The position numbers were made by a program, and so were the translations under genes. A stretch of 64,000 nucleotides of DNA from Agromyces humatus. GTDB taxonomy: Bacteria; Actinomycetota; Actinomycetes; Actinomycetales; Microbacteriaceae. Location: the NCBI RefSeq assembly GCF_021228295.1, contig NZ_JAJQPD010000003.1:62001-126000 (forward strand), given 5' to 3'. The notes beneath the pieces are model-generated. The model was not told where the DNA came from, made no database searches, and saw only the letters and a program-made list of their open reading frames with translations. Shown here piece after piece: positions 20,261 through 27,916 of the stretch (within the stretch, counting starts at the first letter, position 1; the number at the start of each line of letters is the position of its first letter).

Positions 20261-21403
20261 CTAGGCCCGCACGGTGAGCAGTGCCGATTCGACGGTGAGC
20301 CCCGGCCCGAACGCCATCGCGGCCACGCGATCGCCATCGGACGCCGCGTGCGACTCGAGGATGTTCTTCAATACGAACAGCACCGTCGCGCTCGACATGT
20401 TGCCGAAGTCGCGCAGGGTCTCGCGGGCGGGCACGAGCTGCGCCTCGGTGAGCACGAGCCGCGACTCGACCTTGTCGAGGATGCTGCGCCCGCCTGGGTG
20501 GATCGCCCAATGCTCGACCGCCTGCGACGCGGTGTCGGCGGCGAGTGCCGCGGCAAGCGTCGGCTCGGTCGCGAAGAGCGGCTCGAGCGCGCCCGTGATG
20601 TGGTCGTCGATGATCGCGGGGATCGCGTTCGAGAGCACCATCTCGAAGCCGTGGTCGCCGATCTTCCAGGCCATGTCGCCCTCGCCGACCGGTGTCACGC
20701 GCGTCGCGAACCCGTCGAGGTCGAACGCCTTCTCACCCGCTTCGGCCGGACGCGTCGACACGATGCCAGCCGCCGCGCCGTCGGCGAACAGCGACGACGC
20801 CACGATCGTGTCGGGGTCGTTCGACGATCGCAGGTGCAACGTGCACAACTCGGCGCTGACGACGAGCACGACCGCCGAGGCATCCGCTTCGCACAACTGC
20901 TTGGCGATGCGCAGCGCCGGAATCGACGCGTAACACCCCATGAATCCCAGGTGGTATCGCTCGACGCCCGGGTTGAGCCCGAGGTCGCGGGCGAGCATGA
21001 AGTCGGGGCCGGGTGCGTAGAACCCGGTGCACGAGACGGTCACCACGTGAGTGATATCGGATGCCTCGACCCCCGTGCACGCCGCGAGCGCGGCCCGCGC
21101 CGCCTCGAGGTACAGGCGGGTGGCCTCGACCGCGTAGATCTCATTGCGGACCTTGGTGCCCGGCAGCCGCAGCTCGCCCGAGTCGATGTCGAAGAACACC
21201 GGCTCGTCGGGGTGCGCCTCCCAGCTCAGCTCGTCGAGCACCGTGTGGCGTGTTTCGATGCCCGACACGTCGAAGGCGGTGCCGATGATGCGCTGTGCAA
21301 GGCGGTTGAGGCCCGGTTGCGCGGCGAAGACGTCGCGCACCTCGGGCTGCACGAGAATGGTCGGCGGAACAGCGGTCGCAACCGCTCGCAGGGTGACGGC
21401 CAT
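20261..21403 (-). CDS. Type III polyketide synthase (chalcone/stilbene synthase family)
   Basis: This 380-residue protein has the full catalytic triad in context: Cys157 in GFMGCYAS, His302 in WAIHPGGRSI and Asn335 in GNMSSATVLF. The homodimeric enzyme would extend an acyl-CoA starter with malonyl-CoA and cyclise the chain, giving resorcinol-, pyrone- or naphthalene-type products; the starter cannot be read from the sequence. ATG 21403 is the natural start. It is followed within 1 bp by the methyltransferase and then the FAD monooxygenase, and preceded by the SHOCT gene (20 bp). Confidence 0.93.
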   Translation of the reverse strand: MAVTLRAVATAVPPTILVQPEVRDVFAAQPGLNRLAQRIIGTAFDVSGIETRHTVLDELSWEAHPDEPVFFDIDSGELRLPGTKVRNEIYAVEATRLYLEAARAALAACTGVEASDITHVVTVSCTGFYAPGPDFMLARDLGLNPGVERYHLGFMGCYASIPALRIAKQLCEADASAVVLVVSAELCTLHLRSSNDPDTIVASSLFADGAAAGIVSTRPAEAGEKAFDLDGFATRVTPVGEGDMAWKIGDHGFEMVLSNAIPAIIDDHITGALEPLFATEPTLAAALAADTASQAVEHWAIHPGGRSILDKVESRLVLTEAQLVPARETLRDFGNMSSATVLFVLKNILESHAASDGDRVAAMAFGPGLTVESALLTVRA

Positions 21404-21423
21404 GTCGTGGTCGCGGCAAGGCC

Positions 21424-21786
21424 TCAGCCGAGCAGCTTCGCCTTCGCCGCCGCGAACTCGGCGTCGGTGAGGATGCCCTGGTCTTTGAGTGCTCCGAGCT
21501 TCTGCAACTCGGCGACGATGTCGACGCCTCCGGCGGCGGGCGCGGCGGGTGGGGGCGCTGCGGCGGCGGCGGCCGCCTGCTGCTGCGCGACGGCCTGTTG
21601 CGCCGCCGCGTCGATCTGCGCCTGCTGCTGTTGCGCCTCGTACTGCTGCTGCTCGTACTGGCCCTGGGCCTTCTCCTGCTGGTGCCGCTGCACGCTGCCG
21701 CTGACCGCCGTGGCGGTTCCGGCGACGACGGCGGTGCGAGCGGCCATCCCGACGAGTCCCGGGCGTCCCATCCTCCTGAACGGCAT
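21424..21786 (-). CDS. SHOCT domain protein, Gln/Ala-rich
   Basis: This 120-residue protein has a short N-terminal hydrophobic stretch (about residues 10-30), a Gln-rich and then Ala/Pro-rich middle, and a C-terminal SHOCT domain of about 30 residues (DIVAELQKLGALKDQGILTDAEFAAAKAKLL). SHOCT is a short oligomerisation/tethering helix pair of unknown specific function. A good ribosome site (GAGGAG) lies ahead of ATG 21786. It is 4 bp after the DUF6325 gene and probably co-transcribed with it. Confidence 0.85.
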   Translation of the reverse strand: MPFRRMGRPGLVGMAARTAVVAGTATAVSGSVQRHQQEKAQGQYEQQQYEAQQQQAQIDAAAQQAVAQQQAAAAAAAPPPAAPAAGGVDIVAELQKLGALKDQGILTDAEFAAAKAKLLG

Positions 21787-21790
21787 GGTG

Positions 21791-22219
21791 CTACTCCTCT
21801 TCAGCTTCTGCCAGCACGGCGTTCACGACCGTCGCGGGAATGCGTTCGGCCGACAGTACGATGCCGCCCGACTGGGCGAATCGGGAGGCGAGCTTCTTCG
21901 CCCAGACGAGCTCGATCGCGAGCAGCGCCGCCGACGTGCCGAGCGGGATCTGCTCGGCGAACTCCTCGACGTCTTCATCGCCGACGAGGCCGATGGTCTC
22001 GAGCTCGGTGACGCCGAAACCGTAGTCGTCGGCGATCTCCTCGAACTCCGAGACCTGCAGCGAGCCGTCGGGCTCCCTCGAGACGACGAGGAAGTCGAGC
22101 AGCCTGATCTCACCACCCGCGACGAGCTCTCGGATGGCCTCGAGCGTGCCCTCGTCGGGCCGATCGCCTTCGAATCCGACGAGATAGAGATCGACCGGAC
22201 CGTACTCGAATTCCGTCAT
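21791..22219 (-). CDS. DUF6325 (DUF1269-like) family protein
   Basis: This 142-residue acidic protein of the DUF6325/DUF1269-like group carries GPVDLYLVGFEGDRPDEGTLEAI, IRLLDFLVV.REPDG and a hydrophobic PLGTSAALLAIELVWAK segment, then a short helical C-terminus. The function is unknown; such proteins often sit next to a SHOCT protein, as here, suggesting they act together at the membrane. The start is ATG 22219, followed by the SHOCT gene 4 bp after its stop. Confidence 0.82.
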   Translation of the reverse strand: MTEFEYGPVDLYLVGFEGDRPDEGTLEAIRELVAGGEIRLLDFLVVSREPDGSLQVSEFEEIADDYGFGVTELETIGLVGDEDVEEFAEQIPLGTSAALLAIELVWAKKLASRFAQSGGIVLSAERIPATVVNAVLAEAEEE

Positions 22220-22250
22220 TCGTGGCTCCCCTTCACGCGTTCTCTGCAGA

Positions 22251-23546
22251 CTATCCCCGAGCGGGTGGCGGCGCTACAGCCGATTCTGATGCGGGCGGCG
22301 CGATGCGGAACTCGGGCGCGCGAGTCACGAGCAGCCAGGCCGGCAACACGATCACGCACAACACCGGCAGCACCGAGACGTCGCCCACGATCGCGACCGC
22401 GACGAAGATCGCCATCCAGCCGTCGCGGGTCACCACGAGCACCACCCCGAGCACCGCGGCGCCGATCGCCAGCCCGACGGGCATGGCCGGGATGAGTGCA
22501 CTCGCCAGCAGCCCGAGCGCCACCCCGATGAACACCGACGGGAAGACCCGGCCGCCGCGGAACAGCGAGCTCGCCGCGACGAGCAGGGCGACGATCTTGA
22601 TTCCCGCCAACGCCGCGAGCTGGGCCGCGTCGTAGTCTGCGGAGTTCGCCAGCAGGTCGCCGGTCTGCTCGAGCCCCTTGAACATCGTGATCGGCCCGCC
22701 GAGCAGCCCCAGCAGGCCGAGCAGCAGGCCACCGGCCGTCGCGATGAGCACCGGGTGGCGCAGCGAGTGCATGATCCGGTACACGACGGGGAACGCGGCC
22801 AGCATCGCGAGGGCGATGACGGTCGCGGCGCACGCCACGATCGCGCCGGTCACGAGGTCGGGCGGCTTCGGGCCGTCGTACCCGGGCACGTTGAATCCGA
22901 AGGCCTGCTGGCCCAGCAGGTGCATCGTGATGGCGCCGGCGCCCGCCGCGACGAGCGGCAGGAAGAGGCGATCCCACAGGGCCCCGCCCGACTTCAGCGA
23001 GGCGACGATTCCGGTGAAGAGCAGGGCGGCCGCGACCGGCGTGTCGAAGAGCGCGCCGATGGTGGCCGCGACCGCGAGCGACCCCGTGAGCCGCGCCGGC
23101 ACCTTCGGCATGAACCGGGCGCCGACGGCGACGAGCATCGCCACGTTGATCGCGATGATCGGGTTCTCAGGACCGAGGCTGACGCCGCCCGCGAGCGCGA
23201 GTACCGTCACGATCGCGAGTCCGGGCAGGTTGCGCAGCGGTTGCGGGGGCTCGGCGAGCTCGGTCGTCGCCGAGTCGGGGCCGCCGTGGCCGGGCGCGAC
23301 GACGAGCACGAGCCCCACGGCGAGGCCGGTGACGGTGAGCACCAGCACGATCCACCACCCCGACGAGTCCACGCCGAGCGCACCCGGGATCGTGTCGTAG
23401 AGCACCGACGACAGTGCCTCGGACACGGAGTTCAGTGCCCAGAGCACCAGAGCCGAGACCACGCCGATGAGGAGCGCCGGCACCGACAGCATGATCAGGC
23501 GGCGTGGCGTGACATCCGCATCTGTCGGAGGTATCGCGAGCGTCAT
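22251..23546 (-). CDS. ClC-family chloride channel/transporter
   Basis: This 431-residue protein has about 11-12 hydrophobic segments and recognisable ClC selectivity segments: GHGGPDS at the first (normally GSGIP), GPENP matching G(K/R)EGP-like, and GRVFPSVFIG matching GxFxP. The first signature differs from the canonical GSGIP, as in the ion-channel branch annotated in actinobacteria. It probably moves chloride or another anion across the plasma membrane. ATG 23546 is the start. It is the promoter-proximal gene of the minus-strand run that leads to the polyketide genes. Confidence 0.85.
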   Translation of the reverse strand: MTLAIPPTDADVTPRRLIMLSVPALLIGVVSALVLWALNSVSEALSSVLYDTIPGALGVDSSGWWIVLVLTVTGLAVGLVLVVAPGHGGPDSATTELAEPPQPLRNLPGLAIVTVLALAGGVSLGPENPIIAINVAMLVAVGARFMPKVPARLTGSLAVAATIGALFDTPVAAALLFTGIVASLKSGGALWDRLFLPLVAAGAGAITMHLLGQQAFGFNVPGYDGPKPPDLVTGAIVACAATVIALAMLAAFPVVYRIMHSLRHPVLIATAGGLLLGLLGLLGGPITMFKGLEQTGDLLANSADYDAAQLAALAGIKIVALLVAASSLFRGGRVFPSVFIGVALGLLASALIPAMPVGLAIGAAVLGVVLVVTRDGWMAIFVAVAIVGDVSVLPVLCVIVLPAWLLVTRAPEFRIAPPASESAVAPPPARG

Positions 23547-23716
23547 GTCAGCTCCTGTCTGCCGGATTCGTGGGCGGGTCGCGCGGTCGAACGGCGAGTA
23601 CCTGGCGCCACTCTCCCGAATGCGTCCTCCCGCGTCGAGGGTAGCGCCGCAACGGCGCGGAACTGTGGACGTGCGAGACCGCCACGCGATAGGTTCGCCA
23701 CAGCGGCGCTCTATGG

Positions 23717-23728
23717 GGGAGCGCTCCC
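23717..23728. promoter_or_regulatory. LacI/CebR-type palindrome
   Basis: A perfect 12-bp palindrome GGGAGCGCTCCC lies about 20 bp upstream of the start of the SHOCT membrane protein. It is the core of the operator described for the LacI-family cellobiose regulator CebR (TGGGAGCGCTCCCA), with G at the flanks instead of T/A. No LacI-type gene is in the window. Confidence 0.5.
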
Positions 23729-23746
23729 GCAGTGAAAGGGCTCCGC

Positions 23747-24148
23747 ATGACCTTCTGGAACAATTTCTGGGATCTGATCTGGTGGTTCCTCTGGGCGTTC
23801 GTCTTCATCGCCTACCTGTTCGCCCTGTTCGCGATCATCGGCGACCTGTTCCGCGACCACAAGCTCAACGGATGGTGGAAGGCGGTGTGGATCCTCTTCC
23901 TGATCTTCGTGCCGTTCCTCACTGCACTCGTCTACCTGATCGCACGCGGCAACGGCATGGCCGAGCGTTCGCAGAAAGAGGCGAGGCAGTACCAGGCGGC
24001 GACCGACGAGTACATCCGTCAGACCGCCGGGAGCGCGGCGAGCCCATCCGACGAGATCGCGAAGGCCAAGGCCCTGCTCGATTCCGGCACGATCTCGCAA
24101 GCCGAATACGACCAGCTCAAGGCGAAGGCGCTCTCGCACAGCGCGTAG
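23747..24148 (+). CDS. Membrane protein with PLDc_N-like and SHOCT domains
   Basis: This 133-residue protein has two N-terminal transmembrane helices with a short charged loop (FRDHKLNGWWKAVWI), as in phospholipase-D-N-terminal-like (PLDc_N) membrane domains. A flexible middle and a C-terminal SHOCT domain (about residues 105-130) follow. Function unknown; it may sense or organise the envelope. ATG 23747 is preferred over the GTG at 23732 because AAAGGG lies 8 bases upstream. It is transcribed away from ClC and ends at a strong palindromic terminator. Confidence 0.82.
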   Translation: MTFWNNFWDLIWWFLWAFVFIAYLFALFAIIGDLFRDHKLNGWWKAVWILFLIFVPFLTALVYLIARGNGMAERSQKEARQYQAATDEYIRQTAGSAASPSDEIAKAKALLDSGTISQAEYDQLKAKALSHSA

Positions 24149-24160
24149 CCGCCGAACGAC

Positions 24161-24200
24161 GAACGAGGGGCCGGATGTCGCGACATCCGGCCCCTCGTTC
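24161..24200. terminator. Bidirectional terminator, perfect 20-bp palindrome
   Basis: Bases 24161-24180 are perfectly complementary to 24181-24200 with no spacer. The centre of the stem is GGATGTCG/CGACATCC. It lies between convergent genes (SHOCT membrane protein and DUF998 protein) and should end transcription from both. Confidence 0.8.
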
Positions 24201-24220
24201 CGTTCGAGACTCGTCGTTCC

Positions 24221-25360
24221 TCAGGTCGCGGCGACGGCCGCACGCGGCGAGTGCATCGCACCCGAGCTGCGCAGGAACACGATGATCCAGCTGAAGATCA
24301 GCACCCCGGCGACGAGCTCGACCGCGGTGAGGTTGTAGTAACCAGTCGCGAAGAACGCCCCGAGCATCGCGATGACGCCGACGTAGACGTACCCGAGCAG
24401 GATGAAGACGCGCGGCATCGAGGGGATGAACCAGCGCAGGCCGATGACGACGACGGCGAAGACCACGGCCATGCCCGTCGCGACGGTGTTGTGCACGAAG
24501 AAGAACCGATCGACCGGGAAGACGCCGACGCAGGCGAGGAAGATGCCGATGAGGATGAGGCCGACGCGCACGACATTGCGGCCTCTCACCTCGGCCGCGG
24601 TGGTGACCGGAACCGACGCGGTCGCGTAGCGGGCGATGGTCGTGACGATCGCCCCCGCGATGATCAACGTGACGTTGAACGCAAGCGACGAGATGTCGTC
24701 GGTCATGCCGAGCGCGCTGAGGTTCTCCTGCCACCACTGGGGGTCGCTCGCGCTCAGCATGCTCGCCAGCGCACCGACCACGAGGAACAGCGCGAGCACG
24801 AACGAGAGCAGCATCGGCGTGAGGTGCGCCGACGACAGGAACACCGCGTACCCCGTGACGGCGAAGCCGACGCCCGCGAGCACGGCGCCCGGCAGGCTGA
24901 ACACGACCGCGCCCTGGAAGCTCTGCTCGAGCAGGTCGGAGAGGCCAACCCAGCCGAGCAGGGCGATCACGGCGTGGGCGACGCCGATCGCGGTGAGGTC
25001 GAACCAGTGAATGTGCACGCCCGGGCTTTCGAGACCGGCCAGCGGCTCGGGCTGCGCGGCGGGTGATTGCGTGCGCCGGCGCAGTGCGATCCGGCCTGCG
25101 ACGAAGGCCACGATGGTCACTACGGCCGACCCGATCGCGACGAACTGGCCCAATGACCCCTCGCCGGCGATCGGCAGGTCACGTCCGAGGAACGAGATCC
25201 ACGCGACGATGCCGCCGACGGCGAACAGCGCCGCTCCGAGCACGAGCGCGCTCGACTCGAGGGACTCGGCCGTGGCGGCCGGGTCGCGAAGTACGCGCAG
25301 AATCGACGACGGTTCGCGAACCTTCGTCGTGGCGCTCGAGGTGGTCGCAGTTCGGCTCAC
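24221..25360 (-). CDS. DUF998-like multi-spanning membrane protein
   Basis: This 379-residue protein has about nine hydrophobic helices and the DUF998-like pattern of short loops, with a VFPVDRFFFVHNTVATG segment (PVD...H..A). The N-terminal 20 residues are Ser/Thr/Arg-rich. Function unknown. GTG 25360 is the start with AGGGGA nearby. It faces the SHOCT gene across the terminator at 24161-24200 and has no obvious functional partner. Confidence 0.72.
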   Translation of the reverse strand: MSRTATTSSATTKVREPSSILRVLRDPAATAESLESSALVLGAALFAVGGIVAWISFLGRDLPIAGEGSLGQFVAIGSAVVTIVAFVAGRIALRRRTQSPAAQPEPLAGLESPGVHIHWFDLTAIGVAHAVIALLGWVGLSDLLEQSFQGAVVFSLPGAVLAGVGFAVTGYAVFLSSAHLTPMLLSFVLALFLVVGALASMLSASDPQWWQENLSALGMTDDISSLAFNVTLIIAGAIVTTIARYATASVPVTTAAEVRGRNVVRVGLILIGIFLACVGVFPVDRFFFVHNTVATGMAVVFAVVVIGLRWFIPSMPRVFILLGYVYVGVIAMLGAFFATGYYNLTAVELVAGVLIFSWIIVFLRSSGAMHSPRAAVAAT

Positions 25361-25428
25361 TCGGGTCCCCTGTCGTCAGGCGGCGCCGAGGCCGGCGTGG
25401 CCGCTCGGCATCAGCATGCCAGCCCCGG

Positions 25429-25458
25429 GCACGCGCACGCACGCGCGGCGCGCGGCGG
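25429..25458. other. Alternating purine-pyrimidine GC tract
   Basis: A 30-bp run made almost only of CG and CA/GC alternation (about 25429-25458) lies between the DUF998 and DUF2017 genes. Such sequence can adopt left-handed Z-DNA in principle. No gene is supported here. Confidence 0.45.
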
Positions 25459-25503
25459 GGCATCCGCTCGGCCCGTTCGACGAGATGAAGGCGCCTGGAC
25501 GGC

Positions 25504-25998
25504 TCAGGGCTTGATCGGGTCGAGCACCTCGAGCATCGAGCCCTGCACGAACCCAGCCCATTCGTAGGCGGCACGAAGGTAGTCGTCGCGCGTCTCGACG
25601 TCGGCGTCGCCCTCGTCGTCGTCGACGCCGACCCGCTCGGCCAGGATGAGTCGCAGGTCGGTGAGGAACGTCAGCCAACCCCACGCCTGGGCCTGGTCGA
25701 GCTCGATCTGCACCACTCCGGCGTCGACGTGATCGACCGCGGTCGCGTCGCGCACCGACTGCGCGGCCTGTCGCTTGCCGTCGACGAGGCTGTCACGTGT
25801 GTAGCGGGTGAACTCCTCGGACGCCTCGAGGTCTTCGGGGTAGGCGTTCGGCAGCAGCCGCCCGAGCGCGGGGTCGTCGGCCTCGCCGAGCAGCAGCACC
25901 GAGTCGACCTGGTCGGCGAGCTCAGAGAGCAGCATCGCCTCTTCGGTCTCGAGCACGATGCGGATGCCCTCGCCGCCGCCGAGCCCCGCGACGATCAC
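25504..25998 (-). CDS. DUF2017 family protein
   Basis: This 164-residue protein belongs to the actinobacterial DUF2017 family. It starts at GTG 25998, whose last two bases are part of the upstream clpS stop (GTGA), giving translational coupling. The landmarks are a LLSELADQV segment, the LLPNAYPED..A..EFRRYT-like motif and the ETRDDYLRAAYEWAGFVQGSML end. The function is not known, but this gene is commonly next to clpS, so it may act in regulated proteolysis. No membrane segment is visible. Confidence 0.88.
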   Translation of the reverse strand: MIVAGLGGGEGIRIVLETEEAMLLSELADQVDSVLLLGEADDPALGRLLPNAYPEDLEASEEFTRYTRDSLVDGKRQAAQSVRDATAVDHVDAGVVQIELDQAQAWGWLTFLTDLRLILAERVGVDDDEGDADVETRDDYLRAAYEWAGFVQGSMLEVLDPIKP

Positions 25999-26288
25999 GT
26001 CTCGGCCCTCGCGACCGTGGCCTGGAGCCCATACCCGTGCATGGCCTGCACGTGATGCTCCATCTGCTCGCGGTTGCCGCTGGCCACGATGGCCCTGCCC
26101 TCGGTGTGCACCTGCATCATGAGCCGCTCGGCCTTCTTGCGCGGAAAGCCGAAGTAACTGCGGAAGACGTACGTCACGTAGGTCATCAGGTTGACCGGGT
26201 CGTCCCACACGATCGTCTGCCACGGCACGTCGGCCGCGACGCGCTCGCGGAGTTCGGTGTCGTGCTGCTCGAGGGTCGATGGGGTCAC
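25995..26288 (-). CDS. clpS: ClpS adaptor of the Clp protease
   Basis: This 97-residue protein is of usual ClpS size. The domain carries PWQTIVWDDPVNLMTYVTYVF, the N-degron-binding DDP region, then the conserved HTEGRAIVASGNREQMEHHVQAMHGYGLQATV. It delivers proteins with bulky N-terminal residues to ClpC/ClpA-ClpP in the cytoplasm. ATG 26288 gives the normal length. It is coupled to DUF2017 by a 4-base overlap. Confidence 0.95.
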   Translation of the reverse strand: MTPSTLEQHDTELRERVAADVPWQTIVWDDPVNLMTYVTYVFRSYFGFPRKKAERLMMQVHTEGRAIVASGNREQMEHHVQAMHGYGLQATVARAET

Positions 26289-26333
26289 ACTCCAAGCCTG
26301 ACACGCCCGCGCGCGCGACGGAACCTCGAACCG

Positions 26334-27650
26334 TCACCGCCGGGTCGACGCGGTGACCGTGAACTTCGGGTTGCGGGCGATCTGGCGCGTCGGCCCGACC
26401 GCACGCTGGAGCATCGGCCGGTACCGCAGGTGCGAGTTCCACACGCACCACAGCTCGCCGCCCGGCGCGAGCACCCGTGCCGCGTCGGCGAACAGGTGCG
26501 AGGCGATGCCCGTGTGCAACGCCGCATCGGAATGGAACGGCGGGTTCAGCACCACGAGCGGCTCGCTCGCGTCGGCGAGCAGCTCGAGACCGTCGGCCTG
26601 CGTCACGTCGACGCGATCGGCGACGCCGTTCGCGTCGGCCGTCAGGCGAGCGGATGCCGCTGCCGAGGCCGAACGATCGGTCGCGGTCACCCGCAGCCCG
26701 GCGCGCTCGCGCGCCAGCCAGGTCGCGACGACGCCCGTGCCGCAGGCGAGGTCGACCGCGGTCGCGGCATCCGGAACCGCGTCGGCGAGGTGCGCGAGCA
26801 GGAACCGCGTGCCGATGTCGACGCCCGTGCCGGCGAAGACCCCGCCGTGCGCGAGAACGGTGAGCCCCAGGTCGTCGTGGTGCTCGCGGCGGGGCCACGC
26901 ATCAGCTGGTCGAGGAGCGCCCGACCCCGCTGCAGGTCGAGGAGCGCCCGACGAATCACCCGCTGGTCGAGGAGCGCCCGACCCCGCTGCTGGTCGAGGA
27001 GCGCCCGACGAATCACCCGCTGGTCGAGGAGCACCCGACGAATCACCCGCTGGTCGAGGAGCGCCCGACGAATCACCCGCTGGTCGAGGAGCGCCCGACG
27101 AAGGAGGACGCGTCTCGAGACCCGACGCCGTCAGCACCCGCGACTTCTGGCGCGCGTGCGACACGTCGAGCGCCCCGAAGTGCCCGCGTAGCACGTCGTT
27201 CATGGCGAGCGACATGTGCTTGATACGTCCGCCCGCGACGAGCACGACATCGGGGTGCGCGTGCTCGGCGACGAGCGCCGCCACCTCGTCGAGCCGGTCG
27301 AGCGAGCGCGGCAGGCGCATGAGCACGAGGCGCGCATCAGCCACGAGCGCCGCCTCGAACGGCATCGACCGCACGGCCTCGGCGAAGCCGGTGCGCGCCG
27401 CGTTCTCGGCGAGCGCGCGTTCGCCGGTCACGAGATCCTGATGCACGCGGATGCCTCGTGCCCCGGCGTCGGCCGCGCCGAGCGCGATCGCGCCGTAGGC
27501 GTCGTCGATGACGACGATCTCGCCCGGCCCCGCCGCCGCGATGCGCGCGGCCGCTACATCGAGCACCAGTCGGTCAGCGGCATCCGATGCTTCGAGTCCC
27601 GGCCCCTCGACGTCGGGGTGGCGGCGCAGCGCGCCGAGATCGAAGGGCAT
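26334..27650 (-). CDS. RsmC/RlmG-like class I methyltransferase with repeat-built linker
   Basis: This 438-residue protein has the two-domain layout of the RsmC/RlmG rRNA guanine-N2 methyltransferases. The N-terminal pseudo-methyltransferase domain (residues 1-175) is non-catalytic in the family. The C-terminal catalytic domain (about 250-438) has VDLACGTGVVATWLA, VTATDRS and the substrate motif NPPFH. Between them is a low-complexity linker (about 177-248) in which S-G-A-P-R-P-A-G-D-like decapeptides repeat seven times, encoded by DNA repeats at 26908-27122. Relatives lack this insert. Which rRNA it modifies is not decided by sequence alone. Confidence 0.85.
   Translation of the reverse strand: MPFDLGALRRHPDVEGPGLEASDAADRLVLDVAAARIAAAGPGEIVVIDDAYGAIALGAADAGARGIRVHQDLVTGERALAENAARTGFAEAVRSMPFEAALVADARLVLMRLPRSLDRLDEVAALVAEHAHPDVVLVAGGRIKHMSLAMNDVLRGHFGALDVSHARQKSRVLTASGLETRPPSSGAPRPAGDSSGAPRPAGDSSGAPRPAGDSSGAPRPAAGSGAPRPAGDSSGAPRPAAGSGAPRPADAWPRREHHDDLGLTVLAHGGVFAGTGVDIGTRFLLAHLADAVPDAATAVDLACGTGVVATWLARERAGLRVTATDRSASAAASARLTADANGVADRVDVTQADGLELLADASEPLVVLNPPFHSDAALHTGIASHLFADAARVLAPGGELWCVWNSHLRYRPMLQRAVGPTRQIARNPKFTVTASTRR
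26908..27122. repeat. Seven-copy in-frame tandem repeat derived from REP family A
   Basis: GGTCGAGGAGC starts at 26908, 26935, 26965, 26992, 27022, 27052 and 27082. The spacings are 27, 30, 27, 30, 30 and 30 bp, all multiples of 3. The last copy ends in CGTCTCGAGACC, the tail of a full repeat. The copies are nearly identical. The block lies inside the methyltransferase gene and keeps its frame. Confidence 0.92.
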
Positions 27651-27703
27651 GGGCCAAGGGTACGCAGCCTAGGTACGCAGCGCGCACCCGCCGTCCGCGC
27701 GCG

Positions 27704-27767
27704 AACTCCCCGCACCGAAGCCCCCCGCCCGCGAACTCCCCCGCACCCGAACTCCCCCGCACCCGGA
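27704..27767. repeat. Degenerate tandem repeat, 17-bp unit
   Basis: A unit close to CGAACTCCCCCGCACCC recurs about four times head to tail in the intergenic region upstream of the methyltransferase. The last two copies are nearly perfect. I see no gene in it. Confidence 0.65.
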
Positions 27768-27768
27768 G

Positions 27769-27842
27769 TGCAACAGGAAGAACCTGCCTGCCGGCGGCGT
27801 GTCGCCGCGTGACTCGCCGCCGAGATGTCAGAAGTTCCTGCA
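27769..27842. repeat. Possible miniature palindromic element (family C)
   Basis: A 74-bp stretch starts and ends with TGCA (TGCAACAGGAAG at the left, GAAGTTCCTGCA at the right) and holds a GCGGCG-TGT-CGCCGC hairpin near the centre. It resembles a small mobile palindrome, but only one copy is in the window, so the call is weak. Confidence 0.35.
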
Positions 27843-27916
27843 TCGGTGGGGCGTGGGCCGGCTGCGGCCGACCCTGGGTGCGGCATCCATTCGACTTTGC
27901 TACCCTCGGTGCTCGC

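Noticed and set aside
26908..27122. CRISPR array
   Set aside because: The repeats have 27/30-bp spacing without unique spacers, keep the reading frame of a methyltransferase, and no cas genes are present.
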